Assembly (NCBI RefSeq): GCF_042453785.1
Contig: NC_091663.1
Location: 34,770,001 to 34,834,000, forward strand
Direction of reading: 5' to 3'
Source of the DNA: Malus domestica
Lineage: Eukaryota > Streptophyta > Magnoliopsida > Rosales > Rosaceae
DNA: 64,000 bases
Position numbers and translations under genes: made by a program. A model generated the notes under the pieces. It made no database searches. It was not told where the DNA came from and was given only the letters and a program-made list of their open reading frames with translations. Shown here piece by piece: positions 23,683 through 45,079 of the stretch (within the stretch, counting starts at the first letter, position 1; the number at the start of each line of letters is the position of its first letter).

Positions 23683-24423
23683 ATGCAAAACACACTGGGA
23701 AGAAACCTAAATCTCTGCTTCACAAAGATCCGACGGCCACCAATGAGTACAACCCTAGATGACAACGATCACAGCCGTCCATTACCAACCTCCACCGCCA
23801 CCGCCACCGCATCCACATCAACGTCCATGATTAAAAACTTCAACTCCCTCTACGACGACAAATCCACGCTGTTCGACTCCACCACCACCACCTCAAAATC
23901 CCTCAGCTCTTCCCTCCTCTCCACCCCCGACGACTACTCCGACACCGATGCCCCTGCCCCCGACTTTGCCACCGCCTTTGCCTCCCGACGCTTCTTCTTC
24001 TCCTCTCCCGGCCTCTCCAACTCCATTGTCGACCAATCGTCATTCGCCGCCACCTCATCATCCTCCAAAACATCAACCTCCGAGACCGAAGTCCGCAAGC
24101 TCTTCATCAACCACAGCGTGGCGGTCCCCACATTTTCCCCCGATCCATATCGGGACTTCCTGCGGTCCATGCAGGAGATGGTGGAGGCGCGTGAGAGAAC
24201 GCCAGATTCGGAGGACGTGAAGAAGAAGTCCAACTGGGAGTTTTTGCATGAGCTCCTCCTGTGCTATCTTGCGCTGAACCCTAAGAGCACTCACAAGTTT
24301 ATTATCGGCGCTTTCGCCGATCTTCTCGTCAGCCTCATGCCATCTCCCTGCGGAGGCGCCCGCATTGAATTAGAACCGGAGTTCACCGCTGGCGTTTGCG
24401 AGGTTTCACGCCGCCCGCATTGA
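23683..24423 (+). CDS. OVATE family protein
   Basis: A single exon of 246 residues. The N-terminus has an LNLCFTKIRRP block seen in one OVATE subgroup, followed by a long Ser/Thr-rich linker with Thr-Ala and Ser runs. The OVATE domain (DUF623) is at about residues 144-217: SVAVPTFSPDPYRDFLRSMQ, EMVEAR, a WEFLHELLLCYLALNPKSTH block and a hydrophobic ADLLVSLM end. Known members are plant transcriptional repressors that interact with homeodomain proteins and shape organs and fruit; the role here is by family. The last seven codons are altered by a 55-bp tandem duplication that shifts the frame, so the protein ends SRRPH where the unduplicated form would end SRCV. This lies beyond the conserved domain, and function is probably kept. 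Confidence 0.92.
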   Translation: MQNTLGRNLNLCFTKIRRPPMSTTLDDNDHSRPLPTSTATATASTSTSMIKNFNSLYDDKSTLFDSTTTTSKSLSSSLLSTPDDYSDTDAPAPDFATAFASRRFFFSSPGLSNSIVDQSSFAATSSSSKTSTSETEVRKLFINHSVAVPTFSPDPYRDFLRSMQEMVEARERTPDSEDVKKKSNWEFLHELLLCYLALNPKSTHKFIIGAFADLLVSLMPSPCGGARIELEPEFTAGVCEVSRRPH

Positions 24424-24465
24424 ATTAGAACCGGAGTTCACCGCCGGCGTTTGTGAGGTTTCACG
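24358..24465 (+). repeat. 55-bp tandem duplication at the OVATE 3' end
   Basis: Copy 1 begins at 24358 and copy 2 at 24413, both GCCCGCATTGAATTAG. They differ at about two positions (CGCTGG/CGCCGG, TGCGAG/TGTGAG). The period of 55 is not a multiple of three and moves the stop codon into copy 2 (TGA 24421-24423). Confidence 0.95.
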
Positions 24466-27400
24466 GTGCGTCTAGTTAGTAATTAAACGGTTATAATATT
24501 GACTTCATTATTTGTCAATATTTAGTAGAAATTAAAAAATATCTGAATTTGTTATTATGTATAATATTTAAGTCGATCGGTCCATCTTTTTTTTGTTGTT
24601 TTCAATCACAACGACAAATCTTATTGAATCTTGTCCCTCATTTTCTTCTTCTCCAGTATCTGGCCCTTGTCCTTGTTTCTAGGCTTAGCTGTTTTTAGCT
24701 GTATATATGACCGACTGGTTGTAAAATTTTATCCAAAAGGGAACTGGAAGTGGGACACTAAATCGACAATAAACCGTCAAGCATGATCTAGTATTATTTT
24801 TAATGTTGAGATTAGTCCAACAATGAACCATATAAGATGATGAATAAGAATAGGCTATAGCATGGGTTTGAACTCTGTGATGTACCCAAAAATTTACATT
24901 TCAATTGTATGTTTTGATTAAGTGCAATGTTAGGGAAACTGTCTATTTAAATTATATTTTGTAAACTATAAGATATAGTTGTTAATAAATAAATTATTAC
25001 TTAAGTATTGATTAACATGCTTATTATCACATCATTAAATTGGTTTGGTTTTCTTTATTAAATTGTCAAATATTTTAATATTTTAGATCTAAACTAATAC
25101 AATATTGTGGCTAATATACATTTGGTCCTTACAGACCGTCCAAATGAAGACATTAGGAGAGCAGGACTGATTTGATTAAATGTTTGAAGCTAGTTAGTTC
25201 AACTTCCATGTGTATATTTCCGAGTTGTTAGGAAAATGAATTTTGGCACATGACCATTGCCTAATTTTCTCACCAAAAATCTATAACATTGACTAGTTAG
25301 TTTATATATATATTTTTTTGTTGTTTTATTAATCTAAACCAGCATATGTCTACGTGTTTCAATAAAAACAGCAAAATTTGGTTTTGTAAAATTACATTAT
25401 TGGCCATCAATTTTTTTTAATGTGATACAAGACTACACAGTCTTTTCATTATTATTTGGTTGACAAAAAAGATTTTATTAATAAATAGTTTAGACAATAA
25501 AAATAAACAATAAAGTTTTTTTTTCTTTATTTATTTATTCAATTTAGACGACAAAAATATGCGCAAATTGCACCAAGAGTATATAACACTATATAAAGTA
25601 CTACATCCAATTATTGTTGAAAGCTAATGATAAAGTTAAACTTCTTGGGAAATGTGGATCATGGTCCAACTTAGACATGTGGATACAGAGTTACAGTGGT
25701 ACTCACTATTCACCAAGTTCAACATCTTACACACCTTCAGTTGAAGGTGTGACAATGAGAGTTCATGTGTTCAACCTATAAAGCCTGCAAGCCTGCTTCC
25801 AGTACTTTTTTGGCTAGCTATGGCTATTAGGTTAAGTTGGCCTCTCTGTGTGTATATGGCAGCACGTTAGTAGAAAATAGCATTGCACTTAACTTGTATC
25901 CATATAAAAGCATGTGCTGAGGGGGCCGACTGCTTCTCTTTTTGCCTTTTGTGGTATGCATAGACGCAACCGTGCATGTTCAAGTCCAACTACTTTGGCT
26001 CCATGCTGCACCCTCCATATAATTAATGAAATAGAGAGATTGGTTTTATAACAATTAAAATGAATTTTACTTTATAACGTAGCGTGATAAAAAATAAAAA
26101 AAAAGCATTCAACGATAACCTTAAGGCACAAGAAAAATTGGAATTTACATGAAAATTTGAAAAAAAGTGAAAGTATTTAATTAAATAATATGAAAGATTA
26201 CGAACCCTAGACTTTATAAGAGATGCATATACAGTGCCTCGTAGCCCTAGACTTTCAACAAGTACAAATAGATAACCAACTCGGAAAGTAACAAAACGAC
26301 ATGCAGTGGAGCACGATATTTAAAAGTCTAAATGTCAAGGCGTAGTTATGAGCAGCGTTTCTTCTTCAAAACGAGAAGTCATGAACCCAACGTAGATATC
26401 AAAACGCAAATACGCAAAGTTTAGATTTTGTTATTGAATTTGAGCATTTCAATATAATTTCGGATCCACTCCATCATCTAATCTAATTTACATGTTGGCA
26501 AATGTGTTTTAACTCTAAAACAAGTCGACCAGAGAAGTATGTCTCCCCTTACAGTAGAGTTTGAAAAGAGTGATTTTACTTTCTAAAACATTTTGTTAAA
26601 GACAAACAAACATGTCATTGCTATCATTTATACTTGTTTAGGATAAGCATGTGTTAGGTAATTTTTGAAGAAAAAGCATCTGTATTATAAAATATGTAAA
26701 CATTTGTCCATTGGTGGAAGGTTCCCGAGTAGAGTAGAGAGGAGCCAGATCCAAGTTTAGTCCCCATCACCTTATATAACTGCTGGCTAACATTTCTTAA
26801 TATTGATCTGCTTTGATGTGGACTCACACTTCACGTTTAAGCAACATGATCCCTTTTTCTCATAAATCCATTAATTCCCACAAAGTAAAATAAGAAAGAG
26901 ATGATTTCTGCATTCTCATTTCCATAAAAACTTTTCCTTTTATACACTAATATTTCTAATGTTTGAACTGAACAACTGACGGAGAATCAAGAGATAAAAA
27001 ACGAGAGAAAAAATTCAACCAAAAGAAAAGAGAGAAAATTTGTGAGAAGAGAAAAATAAATTTAAAACACTTCCTTTTTAGCCTTCCTAAATTAAGAATC
27101 CAATGTAAACTTCAAATTGGGTAAAGCCATAAGACCCAATACATGAGTGAAGATTTTGAACTCCATGATTTTCACAAACGATTAATGCAAAATATGTAAA
27201 ATACGTACATTGATAATTAGTCATCAAAGCTATCTACAATATTTATATTGAGCGATCCCTAGCTGAGCCTTCAATACGAAGGAAATCAGGTTTTTCTATA
27301 GCCTTGCTTGCACGTTAAAACCCTACTACTAATTTTCATTCGTGTAAACCTTAGATGAGTATGTGCACTATTATAGGCAATCGAGAGGACCCATTTCCTA

Positions 27401-29790
27401 ATGAAGTCTATAATTAATTATCACCCATCACAATAACAAAATAGATAACCAAATATCATAATTTAACTAATAGGATTGCTTCCAAAATAATATTCATTAA
27501 ACCGAATATATCACAAATCATATAAGCCACACTAAATATTGAAATACTCTTCCATCCAACACAAACCACAAAAGGAGGTCCGTACTCGAACTTCTAACTT
27601 TTAAAGAGCAAATCCTCTGTTCGCCCACGGTTTCATACTCAATCAGAAGTTAATCCTTAATTAAGAACATTATGAACTCTAATCACGAAGTCTAATTGGC
27701 AGTAACTGATGCTGATTTAGGGGGTGGGGGTGGGGATTAAATTAATTAAACGATGCATCTGGAGACAAATTATATGAATAAGAGAGGGGGTGCAGACTCA
27801 GAGGTGGGTTTGTTTGATTGGCAAAGTCTTGAGAATTTCTTTGCATTCAAACAAATTATTGTAAATCGATAAAAAAAAAATCTTCTAAGCGCAGAAAGAA
27901 ATCAGGGAATCTTGTTTTTGTCTCTCTTTTTTTTACCTCAATGTTTCTGCCCAAATATCTTTGTTTATGCTTCAACTTGAAGGATGAGGACAGACGAGAT
28001 GCATCGTATTATTATTATTTGTTCGCTCAAAATTGGTGAGGTCAACAAAAATCAGAATGGTTGTGTGTCAATTCTTGATAGGCTCAGGCTTTAGAATAAT
28101 AAGAACTAAACAATGATGTTTAAGTGATTCACCCCTCAAACTGACAACGTAAATTGAATTTCTCGTAGATTTTGAATTAGAGGTTATAAATAGCGCTCAA
28201 ATTAATACTATCTCTTTTCTCTCAATTTGTCCGACTTGTTATAAAGAGTATTCATCCTCTTTGTATAGGCACTCAATGAGCTACAAGTCCCAAGATTCAG
28301 GCTTTCTCTACCTTTGCATTTAATGCACCGAATACGTAGACTTGACGTGTTAGCTGCCCCTTGATTCTTTACAGCACGTGACAACGAAGTGACATCCATT
28401 CAGGTTTACTTGCATGCTTTCTTGGGACAACGCACAACGCATATCGAGCGCCTTGCTCGGCTCTAAAGTTGGTGAATCTGCACCCAAGCGCCCTATATGT
28501 CAACCTTTTATGTTCCTTTTTAGGGTTCCGTTCACTTGGATAGACGCCACATGACTAGAGTTGACGTTTGAGTAGGCATGTTCCTATGTCCTGGGACTTC
28601 ATGCTATAAAGTTGTCAGTACATCAACTTGCTCTCGATGGTCGGAAAGTACTTTTTGAGAAAGCATTTAGCCTCATTGCTGATAGACAATCTAGACCACC
28701 AAACAATCTTTTGTAGCGCTCGGAATTGTCCTCCTAATCTTGTCAGGTCTTGGCCTCTTTCTTTGGGCATGTATTCCTTGGACCAATGTTCTTTGGGCAT
28801 GTGCTCCTTGGGCCGGTTGAGGTCGGAAAGGACCCCGTGTTAACATAGTATCATTATCATTATCGCCACTCACTGTTGAATTTATTATTAAGAACTGAGA
28901 TTAAAACATTACAAGCACATCAATTTATTCTCCACTTTTGATATCAAAATTTAAAGTATATTGCACTTACTACCTTTCCAAAAAAGAATTGTTGTAAACC
29001 AACGGGGTTTGTAACCCAGTTGGCTAAGAGCAGCTAACCCTATTGGATTGGAATGGACAAGACTCATTACCAATCTCGTCTAGAGAAGAGAAACTCTCTT
29101 GTAACCAAATGCACTATGCAGCAAGCATCTTTTGGAAGGGTTGGGAACTTTACGAATACATGCAAGTATGCCGCCAAGACTATTTTAGTTGCAAGAAAAT
29201 CTCTCCAACCCAGCAACCAGCAAACGAACATAATAGTAATGAGTTTTTTTTTTTTTTTTTTGGGGCCGAGCCAGAATATAGAAAATTTTAGGGCCACGCC
29301 GTGCCCACTGATTTTATGTTAAGGGCTTCAGATGTCTTCAAGATAGACCAGGACTCTTACCACGGTGATCCAACATACATAAACAACAGCTATAAAACGA
29401 ACAGCGTACTACAGACCAAGGTCAAACCCAAGCCAAAGGCCGCCCTTACGGGCATCCCTGTTTCAATTCTCATCGTATGACCAGCCACGTGATAAGAGAG
29501 ATCAGATAATTGACGCATACAACCAATTATATGGCGGTTTCATGAAGATTAAATTACCAAGGACGGCAAAAATGCAAGGGAGATAAGAAAAACAAGAAAC
29601 GGAGCATTTGAGAATAGCTAGAACACCTTCGCTATGGAAATTAGTGAACTTACAATTAACGAAAACATGACTCCGGTTTAAATAAGAAAATAAATCCAAG
29701 AAACAAATCCAAAATGGCATTTTCAGAATTCAAAAACATTCTCAGATATACTCAAGAAGCAAAAATTTCTCAAGCTAACATGTAAACATA
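24466..29790. other. Long gene-free spacer
   Basis: 5.3 kb of AT-rich DNA with no supported gene. A G-rich run lies at about 27720-27735. A block at 28500-28873 is more GC-rich with internal repeats of GGGCATGT..CCTTGG and a TTAACATAGTATCATTATC junction recalling an LTR end plus primer site, so a decayed retroelement is possible. A long T run sits at 29245-29262. Confidence 0.45.
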
Positions 29791-29829
29791 CACAAAGAGC
29801 TTAAGAAATGGAAAATGCGAAGGCAGACT

Positions 29830-31155
<1,326 letters not shown>

Positions 31156-31238
31156 GGCTAGGGTTTCGGATCTTGAAGCTTTTGGAGCAGCTCTACGCCT
31201 CTGTGTGTGTGCCGTGAAGACGGAAGCGAAGCAGAGCG

Positions 31239-31328
31239 AAACCCTAAAAATGGGCGCCGTGGGTTTTGTAAATGATTTTATATACCCACCAATTGTGGGT
31301 CTGGGCCAATGTAAATATTTTAAGCCCA
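31239..31328 (-). promoter_or_regulatory. Telo-box and site II elements of RPS18
   Basis: AAACCCTAA at 31239-31247 (a second AAACCCTA is on the minus strand just before the ATG), TGGGCC at 31302-31307 and AGCCCA (TGGGCT on the gene strand) at 31323-31328. Telo-box plus TGGGCY is the known signature of plant ribosomal protein promoters. Confidence 0.75.
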
Positions 31329-32082
31329 TTTCATATTTCATTGTCGTTTTTTTTCTTCTCAAGCTCAGTTGAACTAAGGCTACGACTTATTGCAGACGTG
31401 AGTTATGTTAGTTAATTCGGGTAGCATGTCCATCCTCTTGATTATGGGATACGGTGGCATCCCGGTCTATTAACACAATGTTACTTATTGATCTCACTCA
31501 ACATGACTGTGTTATTAGACAAGGACGTTACTATGGTTGTGTACTTAGTCAAAATCAATCTTTCTCCTTGATCACAAAATTGAAATTCATTTTCCACGTA
31601 AATTAAAGTAATTTAAAATATTATTTTGTATAAAAGATAGCTTGTTCCATAAGGGTTTTTGTTAATCAGGTTTTTTTTCTTAATAGAAGTAATATATTAT
31701 CATAAACTAATCTTGATTATAAGAATAAAGATTCAAACTCGAGTGCACAAAAAGAGACACGAGAAAGGACGAAGAGGAGAAAAAATGTGTACCAAGATAC
31801 TCACTACATATCACTATTGGTTTGAAGAATTTTTCATCAGAGCCAATGTTACCACATTAATGTTTAATTAGTTATACATAATCATGTGTCACGTCGCGTG
31901 AATAATTGAAATGACCGCATACAACCGGTGGCGCCAAAGAATCTCTCATTACTACAAGTTTTTACTAATAATACCAACAAAAGCAAACTTCAACAATGCA
32001 TCGCAAGAGATCTATACAAAAATGATAGGCTGGTTTTTCAGGGTTGAGGCAACGCATGTTTTGATAATACAATGAAGACCAA
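31329..32082. other. Spacer between two minus-strand genes
   Basis: AT-rich; no gene or clear repeat seen. Confidence 0.4.
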
Positions 32083-32160
32083 ACAACAACAAAACCTTAC
32101 CCCGCTATATGGCATCGGTTGTATGATTCCTCGAACGTCACTGCACTCAGAGGCCAAAAA
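32083..32160. mobile_element. Possible SINE tail remnant
   Basis: CAACAACAAAACCTTACCCC then GGCATCGGTTGTATGATTCC resembles the 3' part of plant Au-type SINEs (a CAA run, then CCTTATCCCACTAAGTGGGG, then TCGGCTATATGAATCC). It is clearly diverged and lies in the probable 3' untranslated region of the PHD/GNAT gene. Confidence 0.4.
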
Positions 32161-32555
32161 TTATACAACCCACCAAAGGGAACTTTTATCCTGCCACTGC
32201 CCAAATGCCATAAAATGCTTAAAAAAAATGGGAGTGATTGATGAACACCCTTTCGCAGCTTCTGCACAGTTCTCCAAAATCGAGCCATTGATTTATTCAA
32301 TCCAGTGGCTAGAAAAAACTAGAGGCGTGCAGAAGGTGAAAAGAGGCGTGCATGAATCATTTCCCAAAAAAACCTATATATTTACTCCCAAGTTCTCCGT
32401 AAGTCGAAGGAACCAAAAACTGTTGCTTTCTAACAAGCGATAAAAACAGTTTTCAACCCTTTGCCAAAATACTTCTGCTACTCTTTCGGTTGGAGACTCT
32501 GCTGTTACCAAAAAGCCTCCTGCCTTTACTTCTGTCAGTGTCTCGAGATAAGATA

Positions 32556-40550
<7,995 letters not shown>

Positions 40551-41030
40551 CTCTCACCGTACACCTTAATCCCAGAAAACCCACTTCAGCTTTGAACTTA
40601 ATTACACAAACCCAACAGCTAGAAAGCTTCTCTCTCAAGAACTAACCCTACCCTGTAACCAAAAATTAAAGAAAATATTTATTTAAAAATATATACATAC
40701 ATAGATATATGAAATCAGTGATGTCTTTGAACGTGTACGGACTGACCAGATCACCAACCGCGACAATGGGTTGAAGAAGGCCCCAGTCAATGCAAGCAGA
40801 GACACAGGAGATATTCTGATGCCTCCCTCACGAGCACGTGCGCGGCACGTAATCCAGTAGCTTCAGCGATTCAGCCATGGTGCTTTGTGAAATTGGGAAA
40901 GGAATTGAAGGAGTTCAACGGGAGGAAGAAGAAGAGAGACGGACACAGAGGGGGGAGAGAGAGAGAGAGAGAGAGTTGTTGATTGAGACAGGAAGCCTTG
41001 GGGCTTGCAAGGTTTAAGACAAAAGCTTTC
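40551..41030 (-). promoter_or_regulatory. Leader and promoter of the PHD/GNAT gene
   Basis: A CT-dinucleotide tract (GA on the plus strand, about 40957-40976) marks the probable leader. Upstream of it are long T and A runs. A leader intron between about 40815 and 40620 is possible. Confidence 0.4.
40828..40878 (-). other. Candidate upstream ORF of the PHD/GNAT gene
   Basis: On the minus strand, ACCATGGCT is a good start context and opens a 16-codon frame (MAESLKLLDYVPRTCS) ending TGA, about 330 bases before the main ATG. It may be an upstream ORF that limits translation, or part of an alternative first exon. Confidence 0.4.
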
Positions 41031-41159
41031 CCTTGCTTTTTTTTTTTTTTTTTTTAATTTTATTTTTGCGGGGGATTTTGTGGTTTTCCCTCCATAAATT
41101 ACATCCCAATTGGAAAATTGCTTTTTTATTTTTTATTTTTGGTGGGATAGATTTTTTTT

Positions 41160-43203
41160 TTTTTTTTTGTCACATGGCCGTAAGTCCTTTTCGCATAGGA
41201 CCTTTTTCTATTAATTAATTAATATCTACATGATCAAAATGTTTTTTTTGTCTCCTTAAAAATATCAGAAAAAAAAAAACATGAATCGCTTATGAGTCAA
41301 ACCTTGTTGTTCAAAAGGAGGGATGTTCAATTGTTAATTCATGGAGTATTATATCAATTTACATAAAATATTTTTTGGTTCGAAAAGTACTTGAAGTGCT
41401 TAAGTGCTTCCTACAAGTTTCTTAGGCCATCTCCAACCAAAGGGTCCATAGGGCCAGAGGGTCAAAAATAACCCGAAAACCGTCTCCAACCAAGTGCTAA
41501 GCCAGAGGGCTCTGGAATCTGGGAGGGCTGGAGGGCTGGCTGCATGCAGCCAGCCAGCCCGAGGCTAGCCTTTTTTTTTTAATGTTTTGTTATTTCTATC
41601 GGTTATAGCCGACATGAATACATTATATTACTTAATATAAATGTATTACTGTCGGTTATAACCGACAGTAATACATTTATACTAAATAAATTTCTTAAGA
41701 AAAAATTCAAATGCAACGGCTAGTAGCCGTTGCATTTGATTTTTTTTTTATAGTTTTATTATTATTTTTTATTTACAAATTTTTTTATATAACTTCTATT
41801 TTTTCCTATAACTTTATTTTACAAAATTTGTTTCATATTTTTTTAAAATTCCATTTTTTCCTATAACTTCTATTTCACAAAATTTATTTCATTTTATTTT
41901 AAGTTGTAGTTTTTAAATAATAAATTATGTTTGGCCTTATGGCCCTCTGACCCTCGGTTGGAGACGGTTTTTTGTGACAGGGCTAAAACGAGCAATTTGG
42001 CCCTCTGGCCCTCGGTTGGAAACGGAGGCAAATATGGTCATGTACTGTTCATTAAAATATTAATATCTTTGAGGATCTTGGAGGGCCAGAGGGCTAAAAC
42101 GAGCCATCTGGCTGCCATCGGTTGGAGATGGCCTTACATGCTTCTTATAGGAAGCACTTCAAGTGCTTTTCAAGAATTTATTTATATTTTTACTAAGGAT
42201 TGGTTTAAAAATATTTTCACAAAAAACGCTTAAAATACACTTCTAAACAAGCTCTTAATTATCTTTCTTTTGAGTTATGCTCCTTTGTTTGAAGATTTGA
42301 AGTAACTTTTGAGATCTTACTAATTGGTCAAATTATATTAAATGGATTTTAATCTGTTATTATTAGCCTTAAACGTTAATGTTTTTAGCACTTCTTTTCT
42401 TGATTTTATTTGATTTATTCAATTTAAAAGTTGTATAAATAAATAATGATTGCATGGAGAGAGAAAAGAGAGTGCACAAATAATGAAACTAACAAAATAC
42501 ATCCATGCATCTACCATGCAAAATAAAAAGGCAACTAGGTCTCCATTTGAGAATGTTTACGTAGAAAACCCACGATCGCTTTTATCAGAAACACATTGAA
42601 TACTCATGCAACATAATAACACAATTACGCCTAAATATTTCTAACTTTTTATGTCAAATGTTGTCGATACGTTTTTTTTATGGGAATTTTAACGAAAATT
42701 TTTTGGTACTGTTTACTTTATGTTGTCCTTATCGTTAAAACTCAAAGTTTTCAAGTCTTTTTCATTAATTTTTTTATAGGAAAATTAATTAAAAGGGCTT
42801 GAAAACTTTGAGTTTTAACGATAAGAATAAAATAAAGGGTAAAGTGAATAGTACTAAGATTGACTTTTTAGTGTAAAAATGTAATTTTTCATTAAAATGA
42901 ACAGTACCAAGAACTTTTGGTTAAATTTCCCTTTGTTTATCATGTGAAGCACTTTTAGCCATGCACGTAGTTACCAAGTTGGACGTTCATGCTCATCAGC
43001 TTAAGCATGAGACATGACATTCAGGAGAACCATGTACAATTGTACTAAAGCCAGTAAATAAATGGTGGTGCTATTTACACACCTCTGTTTATCTCTCATG
43101 CATTTTTTGTTAATTTATGTCTTTTGATCAGTTTGATTCACTGATCCGAGAGTTGAAAATTTAAAAATGTGTGAAAGATAAAAAAAGGTAGTGTGGATAG
43201 CAC
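41160..43203 (+). repeat. Segmental duplication, copy A
   Basis: Begins after a T run with cacatggccgtaag. It matches 56040-56327 plus 63055-64000 in the same orientation, apart from copy-specific insertions. Shared landmarks are catgaatcgcttatgagtca, aaccttgttgttcaaaagga, the AAGTGCTT block and agcacttttagccatgcac. Confidence 0.85.
41425..42133. mobile_element. 709-bp PIF/Harbinger-type MITE rich in palindromes
   Basis: TTA duplications lie at 41422-41424 and 42134-42136. The ends are GGCCATCTCCAACC and its exact inverse GGTTGGAGATGGCC. A second inverted pair, ACCGTCTCCAACC (about 41478) and GGTTGGAGACGGT (about 41957), sits inside. Hairpins: GGCTGGCTGCATGCAGCCAG near 41535-41560, a paired tcggttatagccga/gtcggttataaccgac set at 41598-41670, and a 31-base near-palindrome centred near 41724 (arms CAAATGCAACGGC). 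A 3-bp TTA duplication fits PIF/Harbinger. Copy B of the duplication lacks it. Confidence 0.88.
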
Positions 43204-43344
43204 CAGTGGCGGATTCAAGAAAAATATTTCGGGGGTCACATGTAAAAGTTTACAAACATTTCTTAAACATATAATAACCTTAAAAATTAAACCATAGTTC
43301 CATCATTCAAAACTTATCGAACAAATAACAATACAAGTTAAAAT

Positions 43345-43591
43345 AGTTCCCAACGCGTTTTCATATTTTGAAAATGTCGCATTATAGCTTCATTGTCAAT
43401 GGAAGAAAGAAAATTGCTCTCAATATAAACCACCATGATATCACTCAACCATTGATCTCCCATTCGGTTACGCAATAGTCTTCACAATATTTATAGCAGA
43501 ACAAGCTCTCTCCACTAAAATAGTACAGTAGCAACAGGTAGAACCAAAGCCAATGCAATTAGCAAATACACATGATTATGTACTCTATTCC
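43345..43591 (-). pseudogene. hAT transposase C-terminal relic, duplicate copy
   Basis: The same relic as 44840-45079 in the first tandem unit, with an added frameshift/stop at the VERA motif region. It ends at the ATTCC target site (43587-43591) next to the long-LTR start. Confidence 0.8.
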
Positions 43592-44056
43592 TAACACACC
43601 CCGACCCGGGATGTCCATTAGGACTCCAAATCAAGCTGTGTTGGCCGACACCTGGAATGTGACGAAGCCATAAAGTGTAATGATGTGGAAGATGTGAATA
43701 AATTTAAACCTAAAAGTGCATACGTACAAGAGTGTGCGGTGAGTTGGTATGAGCCCATTTCATACGTGATGACAGAGCATAAGTACAATACAGTAAAATA
43801 AGGTGAGAATTATACCATTGATGGTAATTGTCTACTCCAAGATTTGCCAGTAATTCTCGTCGGTACGAAAACTCTGCTACTAGAACCTGGAGGGGCAAAA
43901 AATAAGGGTGAGTGGGTCTAAAAATAAAGTTTTAATAAAAACCTTTTGAAAACGTTATAACCCCTCGTCGTAAAACCTGTATAATTTTCAGAAAATAATA
44001 CTACATAAGTACAAAAACGAATGCGTGAGTGCAGTGAAAATAGAAGCATGCCATGC
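43592..44056 (-). repeat. Truncated copy of the long LTR terminus
   Basis: The first 465 bp (plus-strand order) of the long LTR, starting TAACACACCCCGACCCGGG, copied by the tandem duplication. Confidence 0.9.
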
Positions 44057-44839
44057 TATCACTTTTTCTAACTTTTTAGGTCAAATGTTGTCGATACATT
44101 TTATTTATGGGAACTTTAACGAAAAAATTTCGGTACTGTTTACTTTAACGAAAAACCACATTTTTACACTAAAAAGTCAATCCTGGTACCATTCACTTTA
44201 ACCTTTATTTTGTCTTTATCGTTAAAACTTAAAGTTTTCAAGCATTTTTCATTAATTTTCTTTTTTTTTATAGGAAAATTAATGAAAATAGCTTGAAAAC
44301 TTTGAGTTTTAACGATAGGAATAAAATAAAGGGTAAAGTGAATAGTACTAAGATTGACTTTTTAGTGTAAAAATGTAATTTTTCATTAAAGTGAACAGTA
44401 CCAAGAGTTTTTCGTTAAATTTCCTTTTGTTTATCCTGTGAAGCACTTTTAGCCATGCACGTAGTTACCAAGTTGGACGTTCATGCTCATCAGCATAAGC
44501 ATGAGGCATGACATGCAGGAGAACCATGTACAATTGTACTAAAGCCAGTAAATAAATAGTGGTGCTATTTACACACCTCTGTTTATCTCTCATGCATTTT
44601 TTGTTAATTTATGTCTTTTGATCATTTTGATCCACTGATCCGAGAGTCGAAAATTTTAAAATGTGTGAAAGATAAAAAAGGTAGTGTGGATAGCACCAGT
44701 GGCGAATTCAGGAAAAATATTTCGGGGGGTTACATGTAAAAGTTTACAAACATTTCTTAGACATATAATAACCTTAAAAATTAAACCATGGTTCCATCAT
44801 TCAAAACTTATCGAACAAATAACAATACAAGTTACAATA

Positions 44840-45079
44840 GTTCCCGACGCGTTTTCATATTTTGAAAATGTCGCATTATAGCTTCATTGTCAATGGAAGA
44901 AAGAAAATTGCTCTCAATATAAACCATCATGATATCACTCAATCATTGATCTCACATTCGGTTACGCAATATAGTCTTCACAATATTTATAGCGGAACAA
45001 ACTCTCTCCACTAAAGCAGTAGCAATTGGTAGAACCAAAGCCACAATTAGCAAATACACATCATTATGTACTCTATTCA
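44840..45079 (-). pseudogene. hAT transposase C-terminal dimerisation relic
   Basis: Minus-strand reading gives a hydrophobic YLLIALALVLPIATALVERV stretch followed by CSAINIVKT and a Arg-Asn-Arg-Met end. This is the conserved end (VERAFSAM-like motif) of the TTF-zinc-finger type hAT transposases. It is continuous in frame with the fragment at 54589-54205 once the retroelement between them is ignored. Stops follow shortly after. Confidence 0.82.
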
